Under the pieces are notes generated by a model. That model was not told the DNA's origin. It made no database searches and saw only the letters and a program-made list of their open reading frames with translations. The translations under genes were made by a program, and so were the position numbers. A stretch of DNA of 64,000 bases from Gossypium raimondii (taxonomy: Eukaryota; Streptophyta; Magnoliopsida; Malvales; Malvaceae): assembly GCF_025698545.1 (NCBI RefSeq), contig NC_068572.1:248001-312000 (forward strand), read 5' to 3'. This document shows, one piece after another, positions 22,675 to 34,110 of this stretch. The number at the start of each line of letters is the position of its first letter. Positions within the stretch are counted from its first letter, which is position 1.

Positions 22675-25156
22675 GCTCTAAGTGAATGGAAACATGAATC
22701 CTAACCAAATAAAAACTCTTTTAAGCATTAATTTAAGCATGCATTATTGGACCAACCAAAATTTACAACAATCTTAATTGAAAATTCTAGATCTACTAAA
22801 ACTTTGTGAAATAAAGAGCTACAATGCTTTTCCAATTGAAACTTATTGGAACCCATCAATATTTTCAAAGGTCCTAAATCAAATACATGATTCTAAAGCT
22901 ACTAATTTTCTAAAAAAAAATAAGAGTTCCACTTTAACTAAAACTCCAGCATTCTTGGATTGAAAAAACACAAAGGAAAAGCCAAGCCAAGTGAAGGAAA
23001 GATATTCCTTTCTTTTGTTTGGATAAATTATTTTTAATAATAAGAGGGAAAAGAATCCAAATTAAGGATTCATTTGTTTATATATAAAATATTTTTCAGT
23101 AAAATATTTTCATTATTTTACTGTGTTTATTTGGTATAAAATAAATTATCAAAGGAAATCATTCTCTAAAAAGAGGATAAAATCAATGTTTTTTTTTAAG
23201 AAAAGTGTCTTACCAATTATTTTTCCCGTAAGACATTTTCTAAATTGATAAAGTTCTGTTAAAGTTCTGTTCACTATCTTCACTGTTGAAAAAAAAAAAC
23301 AAAAAGGGAAAGTTTTCAGAGCAACAGAGGGGAAGCTCTCTTCACCGTCGAAGAAAACAACCCCTTATATTCCAATATTATATTTTTTTATGATTTAGTC
23401 CCTGAAATCTAAAATTTTACTAGTCTACAATTTAATTCCTCAAAAATAGATTTTCTATTCTACAGTTCAGTCCTAAACCTTGTTTTGTACAATTTTGCAA
23501 AACAATCTCTTTTCTAAAATTTCATGATTTTATAATTTAGCCTTTACAACTAAAATTGTCAAAATTTTCAAAAATTAGTCCTTGATATTTGAACAGTTAA
23601 AATTTCATAGTCTATTTTTCAAAATTTTATATGATCAAATAATATAAATTATTCCTAAAACTCAAGTTTTGAAATCTTTACAATTTAACCCCTATAATTT
23701 CAAACTTTACTATTTTATGCTCAACTTTCCAAATTTTCATATTTCAATATCATATAATTTAGTTATTACATCAATGTTTCATTTTCACTACTCAAACCCT
23801 TAGAATTGAAAATTTACAAATTTTACAAATTGATCCTTACTTCAATTTTTATCAAATTTAATCATTTTTCAACTTACTCATCCAAATAATATTCAAAATA
23901 AATATTTACCACTTTCAACTTAATTAGACACAAATTTGTATTTCCTAATGTACAAAATTAATAATTAAAATTAATTAAGCAAATTAAGATTAATTAAAAT
24001 TGATGCATGATTAACTAAAATATAAATAAGTTTTATGAAATAAACTCAACTAAACAATGAAAGATACTAAAATCTTAAATGCAAGTTTGTTTCATTGAAA
24101 ACAATTTTATGAAATTTTAGAAATCTACTAAACAACAAAAAATATTTTACATAGATTTATCAAAATATAAAAAAATATTAGCTTTTTCCAGAAAAATAAA
24201 TTATTTTTCATAAATCATTTTTGGAAACCATTTTGAGTGAAACGAATATAACCTAAGAATCATTTACTTCCTTTAATTTTACTAACTTAATTTGGTGGAA
24301 AATGAGAGGAAATAAAATATAAACAACTTTACAATATTTAAAATATAATTTTTTAATAACTCTTTATTTTTAAGTGTATTTTCAACCGAAAAAATTAACT
24401 CTTTATTGCTTTAACCTGTTAAATGTTTAAATTTCGAACTTAAAAAAATTATGAATCTTTATTTTTTTATCGTATCATTATATTTTATATTATTATCTCT
24501 TTATTTTTAAAACTTTGAACTTAAAATATTAATTTTAATTTTTAAAATATATTATTACCGTATAAATAAAAATGTAAAATAATTCTTTTCCTTTCCTTAA
24601 TAAATTTGAAATATCCAAACAATAAATATATATATTTTCCTTTATTATATTTATCTATACATAGACTAATGATTTTATAACTCAAACTGTTAAAAGAACA
24701 GTTCTACTTCAACTGAGACTCTGATGAGTCAATAACCTACAATAATTAACCTCCACTGGAGGTACTAGTGTTGGGAAAACTGAGTACGTAAGAGAATATT
24801 TCATTCCCTCTCTTATGAAATTGAAATAGACAATAATAGATAAAAAGAACATATGGAATTTTGCTTACCCGGAAAACTCAAATTTGAAAAGTCATTCATA
24901 GCATCTAGACAAATCCACCATAATTTTGAATTAATAACGTACTTGAATGTGGATGATTCATCCTCCAAACACGTGATACATCTCTCTTGCGATAAGGTTC
25001 ATCTCCCTTATTTCTAGGGAGAGATGCACCCAACAAATACTTCAATGTTTATGCTAATAACTTGCATTCCAAGAAACTAAATGTTATCATATTGAAAATT
25101 AAAATCATGCTCCTAAGAAAGAGATCTCTCTTTTCAAAGAGAATTTGACTATTTTA

Positions 25157-25696
25157 TCAAGAACTTTGGTCCTCTGATTTCACATTCTTCATCACAAGCA
25201 ATGAATTATCTATTGAACTGTGAACGTTTTCTAAGTTCAACGTTCTTGATATCCTATCAAACTCTTCCTCACGAATATAATCGATTTTATTGGTCGAAAT
25301 TTCGGCCACCGTAATAAAATATGAAACGGCTATGCCTCGAAGTTTGGCCATATTGACGACAAAATTAGCGATCCTCGGACTCGAGTAATCAATCACTTTA
25401 GCATCCACCTTGAGGTTCGCTAGCGCGTCAGAGACGATCATCATGCTCAACCCGGACAACAGAAAATCCAACGGCACGGTGACATGAGTCACAAATTCTG
25501 GGGTAATGATTTCGTCTACCAAAAACTCAATGCCGTAGGCTTTGACGAAAAGCTGATACCTTAAATTGATATGTATTTGAATAACGACACTGCCAGCGAG
25601 GGCAACAACGGCAGCGGGAGATAGATGGTTTGCCTTTGCTTCATAGATTTTCAATGAGCAGCCGACTTTTGAGGACGCCATCTCTGCCATGCTCAC
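25157..25696 (-). CDS. Orphan-family array gene B (179 aa)
   Basis: A single-exon paralogue of unknown family, 179 aa, starting MSMAEMASSKVGCSLKIYEA. It is about 89% identical to gene C by eye and clearly further from gene A. Conserved blocks are LRYQLFVKAYGIEFLVDEII, TPEFVT-V-VPLDFLLSGLS, DALANLKVDAKVIDYSSPRI and REEEFDRISRTLNLE. Compared with C it has Y for D in VS-F-ITVAE and N for D in NFVV-MA. The C-terminus NVKSEDQSS is shared with C. Either Met1 or Met6 could be the start. The product is predicted soluble because no signal peptide or membrane helix is seen. The promoter contains a 39-bp direct repeat (separate entry). Confidence 0.75.
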   Translation of the reverse strand: MSMAEMASSKVGCSLKIYEAKANHLSPAAVVALAGSVVIQIHINLRYQLFVKAYGIEFLVDEIITPEFVTHVTVPLDFLLSGLSMMIVSDALANLKVDAKVIDYSSPRIANFVVNMAKLRGIAVSYFITVAEISTNKIDYIREEEFDRISRTLNLENVHSSIDNSLLVMKNVKSEDQSS

Positions 25697-25800
25697 GCGT
25701 CAGTCTTTGCTTGCAGGGGTTTTCACTTTGGTTCTTGAGAGATTATAATTATATCGATATTAAGCTAATTATTACACCGTCATAAATATGGTCAGAATTT

Positions 25801-25870
25801 GGGCATTTATGTATAAGTTACGTGGAGAATAAGAAAATTGGGTATTTATGTATGAGTTACGTGAAGAATC
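25801..25870 (-). promoter_or_regulatory. 39-bp direct repeat upstream of gene B
   Basis: Two copies, from 25801 and 25840, each with GG(G)(C/T)ATTTATGTAT(A/G)AG followed by TTACGTG. The ACGTG core resembles plant G-box/ABRE cores. The same repeat is doubled upstream of gene D and single upstream of gene C. A function is not shown. Confidence 0.55.
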
Positions 25871-28089
25871 CAAAAATTATTAACTTTAGCTTATTTAATT
25901 TGGATCAAACGTGGGCCTTTAGGGGAGAGATGAGCTTGTTTGGGATGCCATGGTGGGTCTTTATATAAGCTTTTTGGAAGAGTTTGAATTTAACACACTA
26001 ACTTCATTCTTAATAAGAAAAATTTAAGTTTAATAGCATTTCATTTGATAATCAGTAAAAAATAAATATATATAAAAAATACGAATTTATCTTGCTGTCA
26101 GTCTCTTTTCTAAAATTTCTTGATTTTATAATTTAGTCTTTACAACTAAAATTGTCAAAATTTTCAAAATTAGTCCTTGGTATTTAAACAGTTAAAATTT
26201 CATATTCTATTTTTCAAAATTTTATATTATCAAATAATGTAACTTATTCCTAAAACTCAAGTTTTGAAATTTTTACAATTTAACCCTATGGTTTTAAACT
26301 TTACTATTTTATGCTCAACTTTCCAAAATTTCATATTTCAAAATCATTTAATTTAGTTACTACATCAATGTTTCATATTTCACTACTCAAACCCTTAGAA
26401 GTTAGAATTGAAAATTTACAAATTTTACAATTTGATCCTTACTTCAATTTCTATCAAATTTAATCAATTTTCAACTTACTCATCCAAATAATATTCAAGA
26501 TAAATATTTACCACTTTCAACTTAATTAAACATAAATTTGTATTTCCTAATCTACAAAATTAATAATTTAAATTAACTAAGTAAACATGATTAACTAAAA
26601 TATAAATAAGTTTTATGAAATAAACTCAATTAAACAATAAGAGATAGTAAAACTCAAATGGATGTTTGTTTAATTGAAAACAAATTTTATAAAATATTTC
26701 AAGAAATCGCTAAACAACAAAAATATTTTATTTATCAAAATATAAAAATATTAGCTTTTTCCGAAAAAGTAAATCACTTTCTGAAACTATTTTCAATTGA
26801 AACAAACATAACCTAAGAACCCTTTACTTCCTTTAATTTTACTCGATTTTTAATAACTTAATTGGGTGGAAAATGAGAGGAAATAAAATACAAACAACTT
26901 TACAATATTTAAAATACCATTTTTAATAACTCTTTATTTTTAAGTGTATTTTCAACAACAAAATTAACTCTTTATTGCCTTAACCTGTTAAATATTTAAA
27001 TTTCGAACTTAAAAAAATTATGAATCTTTATTTTTTTAACGTATCATTATATTTTATATTATTATCTCTTAATTTTTAAAAACTTTGAACTTAAAATATT
27101 AATTTTAATTTCTTTTAAATATATTATTACCGTATCATTAGATTTTATTTTTAGATCATTATCTGTTTATCTTTAAAAATTTTAACAACCTTATTTTATT
27201 TTTAAATTTGTTAGATTATTAGGAGTCTTTAATTTATCGATATATTATTAGTTAACACTTTAATTATGATTTTACGCAGAATAATGATATTTTTTTATAA
27301 TATTTAATTTAAATTTGTTATTGTATATTATTTATGTAGAGGTTAAAATTGGAAAATATATGTAAAGTAATTCTTTTTCCTTTCCTTAATAAATTTGAAA
27401 TATATATATATTTTCCTTTATTATATTTATCTATACGTAGACTAATGATTTTATAACTCAAACTGTTAAAAGAAGAATTCTACTGCAATTGAGACTCTGA
27501 AAAATCCTTTTTCAACTTAAAGCTATGTTGGAGCTAAACATATTTCATGAACTTCTAAGGCATTCGACTTTACCCTTTTACCCCTTTATACTCGTGGGTA
27601 AACAGCTTGGGATTATCCAAATTAGTGCAAAATGGGACACATGTTACTCGTGGATTTCATTACAGCTCATCAAAATTGACAGATTAAACGCATATACAAT
27701 AATCTACAACAATTAACCTCCATTAGTGTTACTACTGTTGGGAAAACTGAGTATGTAAGAGATAAAATTTAAAGACAACAAGAATATATGGAAAACTCAA
27801 ATTTGAAATGTCATTCATAGCATCTAGACAAATCCACCATAAATGGATGAATTTTAGAAATATAATTTTGAACTAATAACGTACGTGAATGTGGATGATT
27901 CATCCTCCAAACACGTGATACATTTGCGATAAGGTTCATCTCCCTTATTTCCAAGGAGGGATGCACCCTACGAATACTCCAATGTTTATGCTAATAACTT
28001 GCATTCCAAGAAACTAAATGTTACCATATTGAACATTAAAATCATTCTCCAAAAAAAATCTCTCCTTTAAAGAGAAATTGACTAATTTA

Positions 28090-28629
28090 TCAAGAACTTT
28101 GGTCCTCTGATTTCACGTTTTGCATCGCAAGCAATGAATTATCTATTGAACCGTGAACATATTCTAAGTTCAACGTCTTTGATATCCTATCAAACTCTTC
28201 CTCGCGAATATAATCGATTTTATTGGTCAAAACTTCGGCCACCGTAATAAAATCTGAAACGGCTATGCCTCGAAGTTTGGCCATATCGACGACGAAATTA
28301 GCGATCCTCGGACTCGAGTAATCAATCACTCTAGCATCCACCTTGAGGTTCGCTAGCGCGTCGGAGACAATCATCGCACTCAACCCGGACAACAAAAAAT
28401 CCAACGGCACGACAACACGAGTCACAAATTTCGGGGTAATGATTTCGTCTACCAAAAACTCAATGCCGTAGGCTTTGACAAAAAGCTGATACCTTAAATT
28501 GATATGCATTTGAATAACGGCACTGCCGGTGAGGGCGATAGCAGCAGCAGGAGATAGATAGTTTGCCTTTGCTTCATAGATTTTCAATGAGCAGCCGACT
28601 TTTGATGACGCCATCTCTGCCATGCTCAC
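28090..28629 (-). CDS. Orphan-family array gene C (179 aa)
   Basis: A single-exon paralogue of unknown family, 179 aa, starting MSMAEMASSKVGCSLKIYEA and ending NVKSEDQSS. It differs from B at roughly 20 positions spread along the protein, mostly conservative (for example V-I, K-R, D-N), which suggests constraint on the protein. The central block VDARVIDYSSPRIANFVVDM and the tail DYIREEEFDRISKTLNLE are intact. The upstream region holds a single copy of the TTACGTG-containing motif at ~28735-28760. The downstream flank CATTCCAAGAAACTAAATGT matches B and D. Intact length and clean flanks make it a probable functional copy. Confidence 0.75.
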   Translation of the reverse strand: MSMAEMASSKVGCSLKIYEAKANYLSPAAAIALTGSAVIQMHINLRYQLFVKAYGIEFLVDEIITPKFVTRVVVPLDFLLSGLSAMIVSDALANLKVDARVIDYSSPRIANFVVDMAKLRGIAVSDFITVAEVLTNKIDYIREEEFDRISKTLNLEYVHGSIDNSLLAMQNVKSEDQSS

Positions 28630-28939
28630 ACGTCAGTCTTTGCTTGCAAGGGTTTTCACTTTGATTATTGAGAGATTATAATTATATCAATATAAAACTA
28701 ATTATTACACCGCCATAAATATGGTCAGAATTTGGGTATTTATGTATGAGTTACGTGGATAATAAGAAAATTATAAACTCTAATTTATTTAATTTAGATC
28801 AATGGGTCGTGGGCCTTTAGGGAAGAGATGAGCCGGTTTGGGATGCCATGGTGGTTCTTTATAGAAGCTTTTTGTTCCAAGAGCCCAATCCATTTAACTA
28901 CTGATCCAGCCTAGCCTAGTATATTTTGGGTAAGGTTAA

Positions 28940-29288
28940 AATATGGCATCAGTCCCTCTACTCTTACAAAATTTGGAAATTGGTACATGTAATTTTATTT
29001 TCAGGAATTTAATCCTGTACTTTTTAGATTTCAAAATTCTGATCCAATTATTGTGTTAACATTGTTAAAATTTTTATTAAATTCTGGTTCATCACAATGT
29101 TATATTTTTAGTTACATGGATACTAAGCGAGTATTTTTTATTATTTCAAAATATCCAACCAACAAACTTAAAAAAATACTTTTTAACAATTGGACCTGAA
29201 TTTTAAAATCTAAAAAATAGAGAGATTGAATTCTTGAAAATAAAATTATAGGGACCAAATTTCGAATTTAATAAAAGTATAAGGTTTT
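28940..29288. repeat. Dispersed AT-rich element upstream of gene C
   Basis: Homologous to 32335-32520 (truncated, upstream of gene D) and to 37200-37490. The shared order is CATCAGTCCCTCTACTCTT, TTTCAAAATTC, AATGTTA, TTAGTTACATGGATACTA, then AACAATTGGA and AATAAAAGTATA. The outer parts are roughly inverted, so a MITE is likely. No target repeats could be assigned. The copy near C and the one near D were probably multiplied with the array unit. Confidence 0.5.
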
Positions 29289-29950
29289 ATGACATTTTTT
29301 TTATTTTCTCTCTCTATTTTTTCTTGCTCCACCCCAAGTCCTCTTCATTCTTCCCCACCACATCCATCATCATTGTTCTCTTCATCGGTCACCTTTTTTT
29401 TTTCCCCCCATATAATAATTTTTGCTCAGTGTATTGTCTCAGGGTTCTGCTGCGACCTGCGAGGGACGTCTTCGGAGAGGACTCATGTTTTCTCAAATTC
29501 ATTCTGAGTCGTATTTTTCGAGTTTTTGTTGATTCAAATTTTTGTGTTCGCATCGACTCATTTTATCTATATCTGATTTGATGCATCTAATACTTTCTGT
29601 GACTTTCAAAGATTTTCAAGATAAACAAAATCGTCGATGGTGGTTAAAAACACCAGTTTGTGAAATCCATTTTGGTGGCTGATGCCTAATTTTGAAACTA
29701 AAACTAGTAAAGTGACTCAAACCACTTAATACAATCCTTACAAATTATTAAAACAGTGATTAGTATAACATCATTTTATATTTATAATTATATTGCAGTA
29801 AATCAAAATTTATACATTAAATTGCACATTGATTTATCATATCATTAGATTAAAATTTATATATTAAAATTTTTTAGACTAGTAGGTGTATTTAATTTTA
29901 ATTATATATATATATATATATATTAGAATTATTAGATCTCAATATATATT

Positions 29951-30134
29951 TACCATATGATGGTATTAGGCTATGCAACTCTTTTACGTGTTGTTACAGA
30001 TATCAATTGACTCAACAATTGGATTGTTGGAGTTATCGTATTATTAGTCTCGAGTTTATCTTTTTAACCATAGAAATTCTTTCGGGAGCCGTATGGGCTA
30101 ATGAGCTGCGGGGATCATATTGGAATTGGGATCA
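29951..30134 (+). pseudogene. ccsA: Chloroplast-derived insert: ccsA fragment (NUPT)
   Basis: Two blocks match the plastid cytochrome c biogenesis gene ccsA in the same order. Block 1 (~29955-29990) reads [10 protein letters not shown]-like DNA (catatgatggtattaggct). Block 2 (30001-30133) encodes [20 protein letters not shown], then [15 protein letters not shown] and GSYWNWD, the conserved WWD-region approach of CcsA. The ~200 nt of ccsA that normally lie between them are missing. In the plastid the gene encodes a thylakoid membrane protein for heme attachment to c-type cytochromes; this nuclear piece has no gene function. Substitutions (for example G to E in L-E-F and T-I-E) show it is not contamination. 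It ends exactly where the duplicated array unit D begins (~30138). Confidence 0.88.
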
Positions 30135-31494
30135 GTTTTGATTTTTAGATCATTATCCCTTTATTTTTAAAATTTTTAACAATTTTATTTTATTTTTTTA
30201 TTTTGTTAGATTTCTAGGAGTCTTTAATTTTTAATTTAATTTTGATATTATATATTATTTATCTAAAGGTTAAATTAAAAAATATATGTAAAACAATTCA
30301 TTTCCTTTCCTTTCACAGTTTAACCAAATAAGGAAATATTGCAATTCTTTTCCTTCACTTCCTGTTATAAATTTTAACTATCCAAATAAAAAATAGATAT
30401 ATATTTTCCTTTCTTTAACTTTTCAGTTTGGTTCTTATCATGCTTTCTTTCTTTTTTTTTTCCCTTTAATTGTATTTTTTTAAAGGTAAATTCATTAATT
30501 CGTTCAATGAATAAAACCATATAATTCAGGAGAAAAAATAACAAACACTCGTAAATGATGATGGACAAACTCTACCATTACAATAAAGACTTTAACCTTA
30601 GCATCAATAGAATATTATGACACATTGACAATCGACTTTGTCACAACTCAAGAACAATATATCTAGCGTGATTGCGATCACTTAATACGATAAAGAAATC
30701 AATCCTGGATAGTTCAAAGCGACGAACAAAGATTGACAAAAAAATTACACATTAACCGAACTTTTAAAGAAAATTTCTCTTTCAATTGTGACTCTAAATA
30801 ATCATTTTTCAACTTCAACAACCTACAACAATTAACATCCACTAGGGTTACTGCGGTTGGAAAAATTGAGTATGCAAGAGAATGCTTATTTTCCTCTTTG
30901 TGAAATTGAAAGAAGCAATAATATGTAAAAAATTAAAGACAACAATAAATTTTGTTGATGTAGAAAACCCAAATGGAAAGCCGCGTGACTCTAGTCCAGT
31001 GCAAACTTGTCTTCTACTATTATATAACTAGGATTACATTCAATATCTCATCTAGTTAGAATGGTTTACAATTCTCACACAATGGTAACTCTCTCTCTCT
31101 CTTTCTCTCTTGGTGTAACTCACCTGTGATTGTGCTTGATACCTTTTTATTTATAGTAAAGCAATAAAGTTTCCAAAAAACGTCATTCATAGCATCTAGA
31201 CAAATTCACCATAAATGGATGAATAAAATGTAAATTTGAATTAATAACGTACATGAATGTGGATGATTCATCCTTAACACGTGATACACCTCCGTTGTAA
31301 TAAGGTTCATCTACCTTATTTGTAACGAGGGATGCACCCAACAACTACTTCAATGTTTATGCTAATAACTTGCATTGCAAGAAACTAAATGTTATCACAT
31401 TAAAAATTAAAATTGTCCCTCTAAAAAGGATATCTATCTTTTCAAAGAGAAATTGACTATTTCATCAAGAACTTTGGTCCTCTGATTTCACATT

Positions 31495-32004
31495 CTACAT
31501 CACAAGCAAAGAATTATCTATTGAACCATGAACGTATTCTAAGTTCAACGTCCTTGATATACTATCAAACTCTTCCTCACGAATATAATCGATTTTATCA
31601 GTCAAAACTTCAGCCACCGTAATAAAATCTGAAATAGCTATGCCCCAAACTTTGGCCATATCAACGACGAAATTAGCAATCCTCAAACTCGAGTAATCAA
31701 TCACTCTGGCATCCACCTTGAGGTTCGCTAGTGTGTCGGAGACGATCATCACGCTAAACCCGGACGACAGAAAATCCAACTGCACGACAACATGAGTCAC
31801 AAATTCCGGGGTAATGATTTTGTCTACCAAAAACTTAATGCCGTAGGCTTTGACGAAAAGATGATATCTTAAATTAATATGTATTTGAATAATGGCACTG
31901 CCGGCGGCGGCGACAGTAGTAGCGGGAGATAGATAGTTTGCCTTTGCTTCATAGATTTTCAATGAGCAGCCGACTTTTGACGACGCCATCTCTGCCATGC
32001 TCAC
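31495..32004 (-). CDS. Orphan-family array gene D (169 aa, C-terminally shortened)
   Basis: A single-exon paralogue of unknown family, starting MSMAEMASSKVGCSLKIYEA. It follows B and C but has more replacements at otherwise constant positions (for example K for E in LVDKII, Q for P in VVQLDFL, V-W-G for L-R-G). A TAG at 31495-31497 ends it after SLLVM-type residues SLVM, ten residues short of the B/C C-terminus; the codons beyond (NVKSEDQSS) are still readable downstream. It may still be functional because the lost tail is short and poorly conserved in A, or it may be at the start of decay. The promoter carries the 39-bp repeat twice. Confidence 0.65.
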   Translation of the reverse strand: MSMAEMASSKVGCSLKIYEAKANYLSPATTVAAAGSAIIQIHINLRYHLFVKAYGIKFLVDKIITPEFVTHVVVQLDFLSSGFSVMIVSDTLANLKVDARVIDYSSLRIANFVVDMAKVWGIAISDFITVAEVLTDKIDYIREEEFDSISRTLNLEYVHGSIDNSLLVM

Positions 32005-33799
32005 ACATCAGTCTTTGCTTGTAGAGGTTTTCACTTCGGTTCTTGAGAGGTTATAATTATATCGATATTAAGCTAATTATTACACCGCCATAAATATTGT
32101 CAGAATTTGGGTATTTATGTATGAGTTACGTGAAGAATAAGAAAATTGGGTATTTATGTATGAGTTACATGAATAATAAGAAAATTATTAACTCTAACTT
32201 ATTTAATTTAGATCAATGGGTCGTGGGCCTTTAGGGGAGAGATGAGCCGGTTTGGGATGCCATGGTGGATGTTTATATAAGCTTTTTGTTCCATGAGCCC
32301 AATCCATTTCACTACTGATCTAGCCTAGCCTAGCCCATCAGTCCCTCTACTCTTCCAAAATTTGAATTTGGTACATGTACTTTTATTTTTAGGAATTTAA
32401 TCCTATGCTTTGTAGATTTCAAAATTCTCATCCATGTTACACTGTCAAAATTTTTTGTTAAATTCTGATTCATCCACAACATTATTATTTTTAGTTACAA
32501 AGATACTACAATGAAAAAAATAATAATTTAGGTCCTTTAAATTTTTTAAAAATTTAAATTATTAAAGGTAAAATTGCACTTTGGCCCTCCTTAAAGTGAT
32601 AAAAGTTTGATTTAATTTTTTAAAAATTATAAAGATATAAGCTATTAAAATGGTGAAACTGCATTTTTACTATCGCAAAAATTACAATTTAATTCCGCTC
32701 CCTAAAAACATTTTCTAACTTCACCCCTGGTTGCGAGGGAGGTTTGAATTCGATTAGGATTCATGTTTTCTCAAATCATTTAATATAATTCTCACAAATT
32801 ATTAAAACAATGAATGAGATAATATCATTTTATATTTATAATTATATTGCACTAAATCAAAATTTATACACTAAATTACACATTGAATAAAAAATTATGT
32901 ATAATTTTAAGATTTATCCGATTAAAAAATATGATTAAACAAGTTTAAAATTAGGCATGTAAATAATTTAAAAAAAATGTGTGATATAAAACTTAATCAA
33001 ATAATAACTAAACTTAATTTGTAGATCACTACATATGAAAAAGATGAGAAATTATTTTATGGACCATTCCCACCACATAATCCATGGTTCCTTTCCAATT
33101 ATTTAATGACATTTTAGTATTTTTTTTTCATGTAATTGATACATAATTTTTGGTAAATTTTTACCCTAAATCTCGAATCTCGAATTTTAAACCCAAAACT
33201 GAACCTTAACCCTAGAATCATGTTCGGAGTTTGGGGTTTGAGGTTCAGAACAAAAAATTTACCAGAATTATGCGTCAATGATATAGCAAAAAATTACTGA
33301 AATATCATTAAATAATTGAAAGGGAACAATAAATGATATGATGGCAATGGTACATAAAATAATTTCTCTAAATTCTTTTTCGTATATTCTATTTTTTCTC
33401 CAACATTTTTCGCTGATTCGGAATTGTCGATCGAATGTTTTGTTTAAACTTGAAACAAGAAAAAAAAAAAAAGAAGCAAGAAAAGGGAGACATATTCTTG
33501 CGGAAAAGTAAGAGGTAAAGAAAGTAGTAGCATCATCTAGTACACACTATTATAATTGAATTGATAACATTAACGTTAAAAGCATAAAGTAAAAAAAAAG
33601 CTGAGGCTTCTTTTTTTCCTTTTTCCTGTTTGATTGTAGGGAAAAGCATCCTTCATCCTTCATCCCCCATCCCCCCTTTTCCTTTTTCCATACATACTGA
33701 AGTTTGAGCTTTGAATATAGCATCCTCATCCTCTACTAATCAAATTAATTTCACTATTTTTTTTTCTTGGTAACAAGAAATAAAAGCTTCAATTACAAG
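32005..33799. other. Upstream region of gene D and spacer
   Basis: Bases 32005-32290 are the array promoter flank, with the 39-bp repeat doubled at 32109 and 32148. Bases 32335-32520 hold a truncated dispersed element and 32567-32729 the hAT-like repeat. From ~32760 to 33799 the DNA is AT-rich with poly-A/T tracts and a few pyrimidine runs; no gene is supported. Confidence 0.45.
32567..32729 (+). repeat. Dispersed repeat ending in TTCACCCCTG
   Basis: Second copy of the repeat at 22529-22674; see that entry for the shared blocks. This copy is less decayed and begins GGTAAAATTGCACTTTGGCC. Its right end resembles the terminal CGCCCCTG of the actin-intron hAT MITE. Confidence 0.5.
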
Positions 33800-34110
33800 C
33801 TAAACTACAGTATCTATGTTGGATAGCATAACTCGTCTGTTTGTCCGTAATTGATCATCAACCAGTGGATGGACATCATGAAATATTCTCGAGCCAATAG
33901 GAGAATCTTTCATCAACCCATCTAAAATATCAACAGTCGAGTTCACATCTCTTGGTACTTGTTTAAAGAGCACTCTCCATTCGCGTTTGTAAAGTTCCTG
34001 GATGTGCACAATCAAGTCTCTATTAGAATGTATCCTCTACGTTTTTCATGAACACTTTTAATAGCTTGCGCACTATCTGTTTCAATAATAACATTAGGCA
34101 TTCATGGATT
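33800..34110 (-). pseudogene. LINE-derived RNase H-like fragment
   Basis: On the - strand the frame 34015-33800 reads HIQELYKREWRVLFKQVPRD, VNSTVDILDGLM and DDQLRTNRRVMLSN, the C-terminal pattern of the plant LINE-type RNase H (RVT_3) domain, in which R-E-A-N/N-x-x-A-D usually precedes a short tail. Just upstream (34110-34030) another frame reads NVIIETDSAQAIKSVHEKRR, the E-T-D-S strand of the same domain, so a frameshift and a stop separate the two parts. It is a small decayed fragment with no flanking LINE sequence recognised. Confidence 0.65.

Larger units (their letters stand above)
23506..26101. repeat. Tandem segmental duplication unit containing array gene B
   Basis: The AT-rich DNA from 23506 (TCTCTTTTCTAAAATTTC) matches the DNA from 26102 onward in order and orientation, and the match continues through the following gene. 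Each unit therefore holds ~1.2 kb of non-coding DNA followed by one array gene. Unit C has an extra ~200 bp (27135-27350) missing from unit B; unit D resumes at ~30138 within that same segment. This shows that B, C and D arose by unequal tandem duplication. Confidence 0.75.

Noticed and set aside
29289-29581. Two overlapping frames of 72 and 85 codons rich in Ser/Pro/Phe
   Set aside because: Pyrimidine-rich low-complexity DNA yields such frames by chance. No second copy is kept in the other array units.
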